A model generated the notes under the pieces. It saw nothing but the letters and a program-made list of their open reading frames with translations, was not told the DNA's origin and did not search any database. This document shows, piece after piece, positions 16,432-25,115 of a stretch of DNA of 64,000 bases. This stretch comes from GCA-2705995 sp048267965. Its GTDB lineage: Bacteria; Bacteroidota; Bacteroidia; Flavobacteriales_G; Salibacteraceae. The translations under genes were made by a program, and so were the position numbers. Where the stretch lies: the NCBI GenBank assembly GCA_048267965.1, contig JBLWWK010000009.1, positions 1 through 64,000 on the forward strand. The letters are read 5' to 3'. Positions within the stretch are counted from its first letter, which is position 1. Every line of letters starts with the position of its first letter.

Positions 16432-17775
16432 ATGGTTCGTGCACTTAGTATACTCTGTTTTTTTCTCGTCTCGGTAGGAACCCAATCTCAATCGAGTCGA
16501 AAAGCTCTAAAATTGGCTAGCGTAGCGCTTTCTAATCAAGATACCGCCAACATGATGAAGGTGTTGCCTACTGAAGAAGCTGCACAAAAGTGGGCAGCAG
16601 ATTATTACGCATTAAAGGCTGCAGGCTATCTATACACACACCAGTGGAGTAGAGCAGAAGAAGTGGCTCGGCTCGTTGAGCCCACACAATTCAAATGGGT
16701 GAATTCTTCATCTTGGAGCCAAATTCTACAAGAAATTGGACAAAAAAAACGAGTAATTACCGAAATCGAGCAAGCGTTTGCGGCTGCATTATCGCATAAT
16801 GTAAATTCTTATAAAGGTTGGAAACAACAGTTAATCAAAATAGACACAACGCATTATTTATATGCTTTTTGCGAAGGAGTTAATCATAAAAATGACGTTC
16901 GCTTTCAACAGGCATTTACTTGGTTTCAAAAAGCCGAACAACGCGCTACTCTCACCAATTCTTTGAACTTTAAATTGGGCGCAGCCTATTACGAGTTAGG
17001 CGAACTTAAAGAATCACTTTGGTTGCTCAACTCAATCGATGCCAATTTTACACCGCAAGACACCCTGTTGTACTTACAAACCGAAGCACAGTATCGATTA
17101 AGAAATTACTCAACAGCGTTGCAAAAGGCAGAACTGTATTCAGATTCTACCTTTTGGAAAATGAATCGGCTAGGCGACTTATACCGCGCCAACGGAATGC
17201 AAGAAGAATCGCTCAACAGCTATCAGGTAGCGGCTGAGTTGCAACCAGAAAACCAAGAAGTTGAGCTGCGCATTTTAGAACAGTTAAGCACCTTGCAACG
17301 CCATCTAGAAGTAGAGCAATTATTAACCGATTTATTGGCTAAATATCCCAAACAGAATGCATTTGTTCAATTTTCGATAGAGTGGATGTTGAAAAATGGG
17401 AAAACGGGTTCCTACCTAACCGAGCAAATAAAGCAGTTGCAAGAAGAAACCGGATATACGCCTAGAATTGCTCAATATTCAATGCAAGCGGCCCTTCTCC
17501 AAGAAGAATTTGAATTGGCGTATCAGCATTTTCGTCAAACGAAACCGACAAACCCAGCACAATCAGTTACTTGGGAAGCCATCATTTTAATTGGATTAAA
17601 CAAGCACCAAGAAGCACTTGTATTGCTCGAAGAGGCGATTACAGAAGGAACCGTATTCAACGAAATTTATGCCTACCATGCCGCTTTGTGCAAACACCAA
17701 GATTTGGGATTTGAAGAATCAGAAAAAAAAGCACGCCACTACGGTTGGCAGGGAGAGTTACCAGAAATTAACTGA
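16432..17775 (+). CDS. Exported tetratricopeptide-repeat protein
   Basis: A 447-residue protein with a signal peptide (MVRALSILCFFLVSVGTQSQ) followed by about eight degenerate TPR-like helical hairpins, for example FKLGAAYYELGELKESLWLL and YRLRNYSTALQKAELY. TPR arrays mediate protein contacts; this one should act in the periplasm or on the outer membrane. No catalytic motif is seen and no specific family was recognised. It carries exact dispersed 9-mers at 16473 and 17408. Its 3' end overlaps the convergent mnmA by 8 nt. Confidence 0.8.
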   Translation: MVRALSILCFFLVSVGTQSQSSRKALKLASVALSNQDTANMMKVLPTEEAAQKWAADYYALKAAGYLYTHQWSRAEEVARLVEPTQFKWVNSSSWSQILQEIGQKKRVITEIEQAFAAALSHNVNSYKGWKQQLIKIDTTHYLYAFCEGVNHKNDVRFQQAFTWFQKAEQRATLTNSLNFKLGAAYYELGELKESLWLLNSIDANFTPQDTLLYLQTEAQYRLRNYSTALQKAELYSDSTFWKMNRLGDLYRANGMQEESLNSYQVAAELQPENQEVELRILEQLSTLQRHLEVEQLLTDLLAKYPKQNAFVQFSIEWMLKNGKTGSYLTEQIKQLQEETGYTPRIAQYSMQAALLQEEFELAYQHFRQTKPTNPAQSVTWEAIILIGLNKHQEALVLLEEAITEGTVFNEIYAYHAALCKHQDLGFEESEKKARHYGWQGELPEIN

Positions 17776-18940
17776 TAACCCCAGAACCAATGAGTTCTTC
17801 ACCATCGTACCAAGCTGCAAACTGACCAGCAGCGATTCCTCGTTGAGGAGAATCAAAAATTACATAGAGGCCATCTTCTTGCTGATGCAACGTGGCTTTA
17901 AACAATTCTTGGCGGTAACGAAAACGAAAATCAAACACTTTCGATTCGCCTAATTGTAGAGCTAAATCAGTGCGTAACCAGTGAATATCTTGCGGAATAA
18001 TTTTTAATCCGTTTCGATACAATCCCGGGTGATTTTCGCTCTGACCTACGTAAATAACATTCTCTTTTGTATCGGTTTCTAAAACAAAAAGCGGTTCTGG
18101 TGTTCCGCCAATTCCTAAACCCTTGCGTTGACCAACGGTATAATAATGCGCCCCTTTGTGGTCGCCAATTACAGTACCCATAGTAGCAGAATACTCAAAC
18201 TTAGCGGTAAGCGCTTCTAATGAAGAATCGTTATGCGTTTTAAAAACAGAATCGTTTGCCGCTATTTCGATTACTTTGCCCGTTTTTGGCTTCAATTGTT
18301 GTTGAAGAAAATCAGGAAGTTTTACTTTTCCGATAAAGCACAACCCTTGAGAATCTTTTTTATCGGCAGTAACCAAACCTATTTCTTGAGCTATTTCACG
18401 CACTTGTGGTTTTTGTAAATGCCCAATCGGAAACAATGCCTTGCTTAATTGGTCTTGCGTTAATTGACACAGAAAGTAGCTTTGGTCTTTGTTAGCATCA
18501 GCTCCTGCCATTAATTGATAAACAGTTTTACCGTCTTTTTCAATTTCTGAAAGTTGGCAATAATGTCCGGTAGCTACGTAATCTGCATCCAGTTGCATTG
18601 CAGCTTTTAAAAAAATATCGAATTTTATTTCTCTATTGCATAACACATCGGGGTTGGGTGTTCTGCCCCGTTCGTATTCGGCAAACATATAATCTACAAT
18701 ACGTTCTTTGTATTCTTCGCTTAAATCGATGCTTTGAAACGGTATTCCAAGTTTTTCGGCTACCTGCAATGCATCATTGCTATCGTCTATCCAAGGGCAC
18801 TCATCTGAAATAGTAACAGACGTATCGTGCCAGTTTTTCATAAACATACCAATAACATCGTAGCCTTGTTCTTTCAGCAAATAAGCGGCAACACTCGAGT
18901 CAACTCCTCCCGACAAACCAACAACTACTCTCTTTTTCAT
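17768..18940 (-). CDS. mnmA: tRNA-specific 2-thiouridylase
   Basis: A 390-residue MnmA, which installs the 2-thio group on U34 of Lys, Glu and Gln tRNAs using ATP and a persulfide relay. Signatures: PP-loop GLSGGVDSS at 8-16, the catalytic cysteine in NPDVLCNREIKF, the second cysteine in GLCFIGKV, GATGHY-like ATGHYC, and a C-terminal beta-barrel (RYRQ, SPQRGIAAGQ). Its ATG lies only 4 nt after a TACTTTTG -7 box, which predicts a leaderless transcript. It diverges from the DEAD-box helicase gene across 278 bp containing an inverted pair of the dispersed motif. Confidence 0.96.
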   Translation of the reverse strand: MKKRVVVGLSGGVDSSVAAYLLKEQGYDVIGMFMKNWHDTSVTISDECPWIDDSNDALQVAEKLGIPFQSIDLSEEYKERIVDYMFAEYERGRTPNPDVLCNREIKFDIFLKAAMQLDADYVATGHYCQLSEIEKDGKTVYQLMAGADANKDQSYFLCQLTQDQLSKALFPIGHLQKPQVREIAQEIGLVTADKKDSQGLCFIGKVKLPDFLQQQLKPKTGKVIEIAANDSVFKTHNDSSLEALTAKFEYSATMGTVIGDHKGAHYYTVGQRKGLGIGGTPEPLFVLETDTKENVIYVGQSENHPGLYRNGLKIIPQDIHWLRTDLALQLGESKVFDFRFRYRQELFKATLHQQEDGLYVIFDSPQRGIAAGQFAAWYDGEELIGSGVIS

Positions 18941-18944
18941 GTTG

Positions 18945-18952
18945 CAAAAGTA
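18945..18952 (-). promoter_or_regulatory. -7 box of mnmA, 4 nt before ATG
   Basis: TACTTTTG on the minus strand ends 4 nt before the start codon, so transcription should begin at or beside the A of ATG. Confidence 0.65.
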
Positions 18953-19042
18953 AAACCTTCGCTACTTTAATGTAAACATCCAGCAGGTTCAATTTCTTTT
19001 ATAGTGGTATAAAAAAGAACGTAAAGTCTTAATATTTATATC

Positions 19043-19069
19043 GGTAGGAACCCGTTTATGGTTCCTACC
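19043..19069. repeat. Inverted pair of the dispersed 9-mer (perfect 10-bp hairpin)
   Basis: GGTAGGAACC (19043-19052) and GGTTCCTACC (19060-19069) flank a 7-nt loop. It lies between the divergent mnmA and helicase genes, where neither transcript needs a terminator. It could bind a protein or, if transcribed in a leader, fold. Confidence 0.9.
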
Positions 19070-19190
19070 CAACTCTTATATTTACATTTGTGGCTAACAA
19101 AGGAAGTGGGCAATCAGGTTGTGGAAAGGTTAAAAAGGGTACTTTAATATTACCATTTTACGATTATGACCTAATGCCAATGAATAATTG

Positions 19191-19198
19191 TACCTTTG
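19191..19198 (+). promoter_or_regulatory. -7 box of the DEAD-box helicase gene
   Basis: TACCTTTG, 20 nt before the TTG start at 19219. Confidence 0.65.
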
Positions 19199-19218
19199 CA
19201 GCTTAATTAGATATAGAT

Positions 19219-20934
19219 TTGCAAACATTTCAACAACTAGGTCTTTCGACCGCTATTTTAAACGCTTTATCAGATAAAGGGTTTCAACATCCCACACAAA
19301 TCCAAGAAAAGGCGATTCCAGCACTCATTCAACAACCGAGTGATTTAATTGGATTGGCACAAACGGGGACTGGGAAAACGGCAGCATTCTGCTTACCGCT
19401 TCTCGATTTAATAGATCCAGAATTAAAAGTTACACAAGCTGTTATTATTGCTCCCACAAGAGAGTTGGCGCAGCAAATAGCAACAGAACTCGATACATTT
19501 TCTAAAAATTTACCAGCCATTTCTAAGGCTATTGTTTACGGTGGTACTTCTATTCAGAACCAAATCCGTAGCATTAAAAAGAACACACCACAGATTCTAG
19601 TGGCTACGCCTGGTAGATTAATTGACTTAATTGATAGAAGAACGGTAAGCTTAGAGCAAACCGATTTCGTGATTTTAGATGAAGCCGATGAAATGCTTAA
19701 CATGGGCTTTAAAGAAGATATTGATCGAATCTTAAGAGAAACGCCAGAAGGTAAATTAACGTGGTTGTTTTCAGCTACTATGCCTCCTGAGATTAAGAAG
19801 TTGACCAAAAAGTATATGTCGAATCCTGTAGAGGTTTCGGTAAACCAAGAGGTAAAAGTGAACGATAAAATCGATCACAAATACATGTTGGTAAAGCATC
19901 CAGATAAAAAAGAAGCCTTAAAGCGTTTCTTAGACGTAACGCCAGAAGCGTATGCGGTTGTTTTTTGTAGAACCAAACGAGAAACACAAGCTTTAGCTGA
20001 TCAATTGATCGAAGGGGGGTACAATGCAGAAGCCCTTCATGGTGATTTATCTCAAGAAAAGCGCGATACCGTAATGGATCGTTTTAGAAAGAAAGTTTGC
20101 CAAGTGCTGGTTTGTACAGACGTTGCCGCTCGTGGTATCGATGTAGATGATTTAACACACGTGGTACATATTTCTTTACCAGATGATCGTTCTTACTACA
20201 CTCACCGTGCTGGTAGAACAGCTCGTGGTGGTAAGCAAGGGGTTTCTGTAGCTATTTTAAGTGGCGATGAGTTAACGTATAAAAACTCATTAGAGAAGCA
20301 ACTTAAAATCAAAATGGAAAAGATGCAGGTTCCTTCTGCTGATGAGATTGCTCAATCTCGTTTGCAACAATGGGTGAACCAAGTATATGCCCAAAAGCCG
20401 TTGAAAGATGCTACCATTAATATGGCGTTGATCGAAGCTTTTGAAGAGTTAAGCAAAGAAGACCTGATTGCCAATATGGCGGCTATGGCGGTAGATCGTT
20501 TCAACTTGAAAGGTTCTAAACGTGATTTGAACATCGATGAACAATCGATTAGAAATAAAGGTAGAGCTGGCGGAAGAAATGAAGGCGGAAGAGGCGATCG
20601 TAGAGGTCGTGGAAGAGATAGAGATAGAGGCGGAGACCGCGGAGGCGATAGAAGAGATAGAGGTCCACGTGGTGGAGGTTCTAGAATGCCGAACAGCGAT
20701 AAAATCTTTATTAACGTAGGAAGTCAAGACGGATTAAGCGTTCCTGATTTGTTACAAGCCATTCACAAGAAAACGGGTCTGAATCAACGTCAAGTTGGCG
20801 ATATCAGATTGAGAAGAAACCATGCTTTAGTAGAGGTTCCTTCAAAGAAAACAACCAGCTTTATTAATGACTTAAACGGTAGCACGTTAAAAGGTAGAAG
20901 CGTGGTAGCGAAGAAAGATGGAAAAAAAGACTAG
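19219..20934 (+). CDS. DEAD-box RNA helicase with RGG linker and DbpA-type RNA-binding domain
   Basis: A 571-residue ATP-dependent RNA helicase starting with TTG. Two RecA domains hold the Q motif (GFQHPTQIQ), AQTGTGKT, PTRELAQQ, TPGR, DEAD, SAT and HRAGRTARGG. An R/G/D-rich linker of about 60 residues (about 435-495) follows, then a C-terminal DbpA-like RRM (KIFINVGSQDGLSVPDLL). CsdA/DeaD-type proteins of this layout help ribosome assembly and mRNA decay, often in the cold. The promoter and a terminator shared with the convergent TPR membrane gene define a monocistronic unit. Confidence 0.93.
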   Translation: MQTFQQLGLSTAILNALSDKGFQHPTQIQEKAIPALIQQPSDLIGLAQTGTGKTAAFCLPLLDLIDPELKVTQAVIIAPTRELAQQIATELDTFSKNLPAISKAIVYGGTSIQNQIRSIKKNTPQILVATPGRLIDLIDRRTVSLEQTDFVILDEADEMLNMGFKEDIDRILRETPEGKLTWLFSATMPPEIKKLTKKYMSNPVEVSVNQEVKVNDKIDHKYMLVKHPDKKEALKRFLDVTPEAYAVVFCRTKRETQALADQLIEGGYNAEALHGDLSQEKRDTVMDRFRKKVCQVLVCTDVAARGIDVDDLTHVVHISLPDDRSYYTHRAGRTARGGKQGVSVAILSGDELTYKNSLEKQLKIKMEKMQVPSADEIAQSRLQQWVNQVYAQKPLKDATINMALIEAFEELSKEDLIANMAAMAVDRFNLKGSKRDLNIDEQSIRNKGRAGGRNEGGRGDRRGRGRDRDRGGDRGGDRRDRGPRGGGSRMPNSDKIFINVGSQDGLSVPDLLQAIHKKTGLNQRQVGDIRLRRNHALVEVPSKKTTSFINDLNGSTLKGRSVVAKKDGKKD

Positions 20935-20960
20935 GCAACTAGTTGAAATAACAAGAATAA

Positions 20961-20993
20961 AAAAAAGCGCTTTTCATTGAAAAGCGCTTTTTT
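20961..20993. terminator. Bidirectional terminator after the helicase gene
   Basis: AAAAAAGCGCTTTTC and GAAAAGCGCTTTTTT form a perfect 15-bp stem with a 3-nt loop between convergent genes. Confidence 0.88.
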
Positions 20994-21013
20994 TATGGAA
21001 TAAAGTTGAAAAA

Positions 21014-21532
21014 TTAGATGCGGCCTAATTGAGATTTTAACATTTTAATTTGATCGTCTAACATTTTCTTGTCGTCTAGTTTTTTAGCCTCGCTTAACCA
21101 ATTAAGGGCTTCGCGTTTTCTTCTACGGCTGGCAGCAATACCAGCTAAGTTCAATTTAGCTACTGCCTGATCGTGTTTCATTCTTAACCCAGTAGAAAGG
21201 GCTTTTTTAAACATATTTTCTGCCTTTCCAGGAGATTGTATTTGAGCCGTTACTAATGCATTGAGAAAATAGTAATAGGCGGCTTGCGTTTTTAGCATCA
21301 ATTCAGGTTGCTTGATAAAGCCCAAATATTTGGCGCCTTTTTCAATGTTTCCTTTTCTAATTTGTAAAAAAGCTAAAAACATAACTTCATTTAAGAAGAT
21401 AGTGGCTCCTACCAATAGCATAACAAAAATCAAGAAGATTCCGTTGCCAATATTTCCTTCGATAAATTGCCAAACAGAAAGCCCTAAAACAATTGCCGCT
21501 AGGCCAATTCTAGTATAAAGTGCGAATAACAT
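21014..21532 (-). CDS. Small membrane protein with TPR-like tail
   Basis: A 172-residue protein with two adjacent N-terminal transmembrane helices (about residues 8-24 and 30-55) followed by a helical tail resembling two or three TPR units (AAYYYFLNALVTAQ, AVAKLNLAGIAASRRRKREA). No family beyond that was recognised and no catalytic residues are apparent. It would sit in the inner membrane with the tail in the cytoplasm or periplasm. It has its own -7 box 18 nt before the ATG and ends at a terminator shared with the helicase gene. Confidence 0.7.
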   Translation of the reverse strand: MLFALYTRIGLAAIVLGLSVWQFIEGNIGNGIFLIFVMLLVGATIFLNEVMFLAFLQIRKGNIEKGAKYLGFIKQPELMLKTQAAYYYFLNALVTAQIQSPGKAENMFKKALSTGLRMKHDQAVAKLNLAGIAASRRRKREALNWLSEAKKLDDKKMLDDQIKMLKSQLGRI

Positions 21533-21550
21533 ACGTATGATTTAAGGGGG

Positions 21551-21558
21551 CAAAAGTA
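21551..21558 (-). promoter_or_regulatory. -7 box of the TPR membrane protein gene
   Basis: TACTTTTG on the minus strand, 18 nt before the ATG at 21532. Confidence 0.65.
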
Positions 21559-21672
21559 GTATTCTTTACCATTTTTTTGAAAGATGATGGCGCTTGTTCT
21601 GCCGTTGGTCACATTTTGATGTTTCATCCTCTTCGAAAACATTATTTTAGCGTGCGAATAAATTGACTTTTT

Positions 21673-23745
21673 ATGCATAAACAGACAAAACTTCTTGGTG
21701 CAGCATTGTTGCTTTCAGGCTCTTTAGCTGTTACTTCGTGTGCTCCTACTGCAGATAACGGTAACACTGAAGATTCAAAAGAAGCAGACAAAGTTCCAGG
21801 ATTTGAACTTTCTAGCTTAGACACTACGGTAGCTCCGTGTGATAACTTCTTTCATTTCTCAGCTGGTGGCTGGATTGAAAACAATCCAATTCCAGGTTCT
21901 GAACCAAGATGGGGAAGGTTTAATGCGCTTAATGATTCTAACAATGCCAAGATTAAACGCATTTTAGAAGAGTTTAGTGGTAAAGATGATTTGAAAAAAG
22001 GATCAGACGAACAGCTAATTGGGGATCTCTACTTCTCGGGTATGGATTCTGCTAAAATTGAAGAAGACGGTTTAAAGCACGTTCAACCTATTTTCGACAA
22101 AATTGCTGCTGTTGATAGCAAAGAGAGTTATGTTGAACTGATGGCTTACTTTGATGTAAATGGTGGGGGAAACCCTTTCGGTATTTACGTTTCTCCAGAC
22201 AGCAAAAATTCTTCGATGAATGTTTTGCACATGGGGCAAAGCGGAATTGGTTTACCAGACAGAGATTATTACCTAAATTCTGACTCAGCATCGGCTTCGG
22301 TTCAAGAAAAATACAAAATGCACATTGCCAACATGTTTGTGTTAAAAGGTGACGATGAGCAAACAGCAAAACAAAAAGCCGAGTCTATTTATGCATTAGA
22401 GAAAGATTTAGCTTCACACATGATGTCTCGCGTAGAAAGACGCCAGCCTGAGAATACATACAATAAAATGTCTTTCGAAGAAATGAAAAAGCTGACTCCA
22501 GCTATTTCTATGGATCGTTTCTTCGAGTTAGTTGGTGTTTCTGCCGACTCTGTGATTGTTGGTCAACCAGCGTATTTCAAAGGGTTAAACAATGTATTTA
22601 CCAATCATTCGGTTGAAGATTGGAAAACCTACAGCGAGTGGAGAGTTTTAACTTCTGCTTCAAGTGCTTTACCACACGCATTTGTTCAAGAAGATTTCGA
22701 CTTCTACGGCAAAACATTGGGAGGTTCTAAAGAAATGAAGCCACGTTGGAAACGTGTTTTAGGAGCTACCAACGCATTAAGCGAGCAATTAGGTCACTTA
22801 TTTATTAAGAAGCATTTCTCTCAAGATTCTAAAAACAAGGTAGAGCAAATGGTAGAAGATCTAAGAAGTGCCTACCGTGAGCGTATTAAGCAACTAGATT
22901 GGATGAGTGCTGAAACCAAAACGAAAGCACTAGAAAAGTTAGATGCATTTACCTACAAAATTGGTTATCCTAACAAGTGGAAAGATTATTCAGATTTAGA
23001 TCTTTCTAAAGATTCTTACTTCACCAATTTATCGAATATTTCTGCTTATAAAGTGGCAGAAAACTACGCTAAATTAGGTCAGCCAGTTGACAAAGATGCT
23101 TGGTTTATGGGCGCACACATTGTAAACGCTTACTACAATCCACAAAACAACGAGATTGTTTTCCCAGCGGGGATCTTACAACCTCCTTTTTACAACCCAG
23201 ATGCTGACGATGCTATTAATTACGGTGGAATCGGTGGTGTAATTGGTCATGAATTTACGCATGGTTTTGACGATCAAGGAAGTAAATATGGTCCTGATGG
23301 AAACCTACAAAACTGGTGGACAGATCAAGATCGTGAGCAATTCGATAAACTGGCTAAGCAATTAATTGAACAGTACAACGGTTACGAGCCAATTGAAGGT
23401 GTACACGTAAATGGTGCGCTTACCATTGGTGAAAATATTGCTGATTTGGGTGGTTTAACGTTGGCTTACTATGCGTACCAAAAATCGAAAGAAGGCAAAG
23501 ATCCAGTAGAACCCATCGATGGTTACACAGACGATCAGCGCGTATTCTTAGGTTGGGCGCAAGTTTGGCAAATGCACGCTACAGATAGCTATACAAGACG
23601 CCAAGTTTTAACCGATCCGCACTCACCAGCTGAGTTTAGAGTAAACGGACCTATGGTAAACATGCCAGAGTTCGATCATGCTTGGAACTGCGATGGTTCT
23701 GGCGAAATGATGAAACCAGATTCTGCAAAGATTATTATTTGGTAA
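21673..23745 (+). CDS. M13-family zinc metallopeptidase lipoprotein (PepO/neprilysin-like)
   Basis: A 690-residue envelope endopeptidase. The N-terminus is a lipoprotein signal (LLLSGSLAVTSC). The zinc site is HEFTH (526-530) with the third ligand E587 in GENIADLGGL, and the family C-terminal box ends in the W of KIIIW. An N-terminal M13 domain includes NFFHFSAGGW and the NAYYNPQNNEIVFPAGIL segment precedes the active site. M13 enzymes cleave short peptides on the amino side of hydrophobic residues. The gene is monocistronic and closed by a hairpin terminator. Confidence 0.95.
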   Translation: MHKQTKLLGAALLLSGSLAVTSCAPTADNGNTEDSKEADKVPGFELSSLDTTVAPCDNFFHFSAGGWIENNPIPGSEPRWGRFNALNDSNNAKIKRILEEFSGKDDLKKGSDEQLIGDLYFSGMDSAKIEEDGLKHVQPIFDKIAAVDSKESYVELMAYFDVNGGGNPFGIYVSPDSKNSSMNVLHMGQSGIGLPDRDYYLNSDSASASVQEKYKMHIANMFVLKGDDEQTAKQKAESIYALEKDLASHMMSRVERRQPENTYNKMSFEEMKKLTPAISMDRFFELVGVSADSVIVGQPAYFKGLNNVFTNHSVEDWKTYSEWRVLTSASSALPHAFVQEDFDFYGKTLGGSKEMKPRWKRVLGATNALSEQLGHLFIKKHFSQDSKNKVEQMVEDLRSAYRERIKQLDWMSAETKTKALEKLDAFTYKIGYPNKWKDYSDLDLSKDSYFTNLSNISAYKVAENYAKLGQPVDKDAWFMGAHIVNAYYNPQNNEIVFPAGILQPPFYNPDADDAINYGGIGGVIGHEFTHGFDDQGSKYGPDGNLQNWWTDQDREQFDKLAKQLIEQYNGYEPIEGVHVNGALTIGENIADLGGLTLAYYAYQKSKEGKDPVEPIDGYTDDQRVFLGWAQVWQMHATDSYTRRQVLTDPHSPAEFRVNGPMVNMPEFDHAWNCDGSGEMMKPDSAKIIIW

Positions 23746-23771
23746 TTTTTGCAAATTGTTGTTATTCAATG

Positions 23772-23799
23772 AAAAAGCCGGGTTTTGACTCGGCTTTTT
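23772..23799 (+). terminator. Terminator of the M13 peptidase gene
   Basis: AAAAAGCCG pairs with CGGCTTTTT over a 10-nt loop and is followed by further T residues. Confidence 0.8.
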
Positions 23800-23813
23800 T
23801 TGTTTTTATCATC

Positions 23814-23839
23814 GGTAGGAACACGATTTCAATTCCTAT
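23814..23839. repeat. Dispersed 9-mer with degenerate inverted partner
   Basis: Exact GGTAGGAAC (23814-23822) followed by ACGATTTC, with an inverted half site TTCCTAT at 23833-23839, so that GTAGGAA can pair with TTCCTAT (one wobble). It lies just after the M13 terminator. Confidence 0.7.
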
Positions 23840-24089
23840 ATAAACCATAAAAAAAGATTGATTTGTTCGGCTTTGAAACGCTGAATTTCGCGAAAAGATG
23901 AGTTGTCTGCTTTTTCACCTTTTTGTTTTCTTGAAACTTACAGCGTACAGATTATCAAAGAACAAAGCAAAATCGGGTTCGTACCGTTAGTGCAGGGCTA
24001 AGCATTGAGCAGAATAAAAAAAGAGATGAAGGAAATTACTTACACCGCTTTGGCTTTTTTGAGCCATCTTTAGCTAATAATTACAGCTG

Positions 24090-24755
24090 TTAAAGACTTT
24101 TCTTCGCTAAGTACCAATCTACCTTTTCTAACGACTCATCGCTGATTCTATCGTTTAGTTCGTCTAAAGTTTTGGGCGGTGAAACAATCACTTTATCACC
24201 CTTTTTCCAATCTAACGGCATAGCAACTTTATACTCATCAGACGTTTGCAAAGCTTCTAAAGCTCTTAGAATTTCATCCATGTTTCTGCCTACATTGAGC
24301 GGATAATACATCACGAGACGAATTTTTTTCTTTGGATCGATAAAAAATACTGCACGAACCGCAGCAGTTTCACTTTCGTTCGGTTGCAACATACCGTAAA
24401 GCTTAGAAACCTTCATGTCTAAGTCGGCAATGATGGGGAAATCGAAATAAACACCGGTATTTTCCCTCACATTCTGTACCCAACCTAAATGAGCATGAAT
24501 GCTATCGATGCTTAATCCAAGAAGTTCAGTATTTAATGCATCAAATTCTGATTTTCTTTGGGCAAATCCGCTCATCTCCGTAGTACAAACAGGAGTAAAA
24601 TCTGCAGGATGTGAAAACATAACCACCCATTTATCTTTGGCAAAATCAGAAAATTGGATTTTCCCTTTTGTGGTCACTGCTGTGAAATCTGGAGCGTTGT
24701 CTCCAATTCTTGGCATGGTAACTATTGATTCTACTAATTCACTTTTATTTTCCAT
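24090..24755 (-). CDS. 1-Cys peroxiredoxin (Prx6 type)
   Basis: A 221-residue peroxidase of the Prx6 subfamily that reduces H2O2 and organic peroxides. The peroxidatic cysteine is C57 in PADFTPVCTTE. The C-terminal extension typical of Prx6 is present (PPKTLDELNDR) and no other cysteine exists, so it must rely on an external thiol for recycling. I set the start at 24755 (MENKSELVES): the ORF runs 22 codons further, but those codons overlap the -7 box at 24793-24800. Confidence 0.93.
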   Translation of the reverse strand: MENKSELVESIVTMPRIGDNAPDFTAVTTKGKIQFSDFAKDKWVVMFSHPADFTPVCTTEMSGFAQRKSEFDALNTELLGLSIDSIHAHLGWVQNVRENTGVYFDFPIIADLDMKVSKLYGMLQPNESETAAVRAVFFIDPKKKIRLVMYYPLNVGRNMDEILRALEALQTSDEYKVAMPLDWKKGDKVIVSPPKTLDELNDRISDESLEKVDWYLAKKSL

Positions 24756-24792
24756 GATCTTGTATTTTAAATGTTCTAAATTTTTGATAGTA

Positions 24793-24800
24793 CAAAAGTA
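24793..24800 (-). promoter_or_regulatory. -7 box of the peroxiredoxin gene
   Basis: TACTTTTG on the minus strand, 37 nt before the ATG at 24755; it rules out the longer reading frame. Confidence 0.65.
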
Positions 24801-24821
24801 GTTTCCACTCCAAAGTTCCAC

Positions 24822-25115
24822 AGTAACTTATGTTACCATGCGTTTTAAAGAGTTGTTTATCAGTATGTAATGGTTTTTTGAGAATGGATGTAAAAAAGAA
24901 AGGAATGACTTCGATTGCCTTTCGGCAAGCCTAGATTTTACAAACGTTTTTCACTAGAAAATTTTAAAAGAGATCGATTATTGGCCGTTTAATTCTTTCG
25001 GTAGGAACGCGCTTTTTATTTTTAGTGAAACCAATAAACATTTCTTTGAATAGATATTTCAAATACTAAAACCAAATGAAATTTCGTTTAAAAAGCAAAT
25101 AACTGTTAATTTACT
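24822..25115. other. Divergent intergenic region with dispersed motif
   Basis: About 300 bp between the peroxiredoxin promoter and the coiled-coil lipoprotein gene. The only recognisable element is an exact dispersed 9-mer at 25000-25008 followed by GCGCTTTTT. No clear TAnnTTTG box is seen for the plus-strand gene. Confidence 0.5.
25000..25008 (+). repeat. Dispersed 9-mer, intergenic copy
   Basis: GGTAGGAAC preceded by TTC and followed by GCGCTTTTT, a full match to the extended pattern core-nCG-AT tract. Confidence 0.85.

Larger units (their letters stand above)
23746..24089. other. Convergent intergenic region with dispersed motif
   Basis: 344 bp between the M13 peptidase and peroxiredoxin genes. 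It holds the peptidase terminator, one exact dispersed 9-mer (23814) with a degenerate inverted partner, and a one-mismatch copy (GTTCGTACC) near 23987. No ORF or other structure was found. Confidence 0.6.

Noticed and set aside
20449..20727. Long frames inside the RGG linker of the helicase gene
   Set aside because: They come from the biased codon composition of the R/G/D-rich linker.
23981..24000. tRNA-like TPsiC sequence GGGTTCGTACC
   Set aside because: No cloverleaf can be built around it; it is a one-mismatch copy of the dispersed motif.
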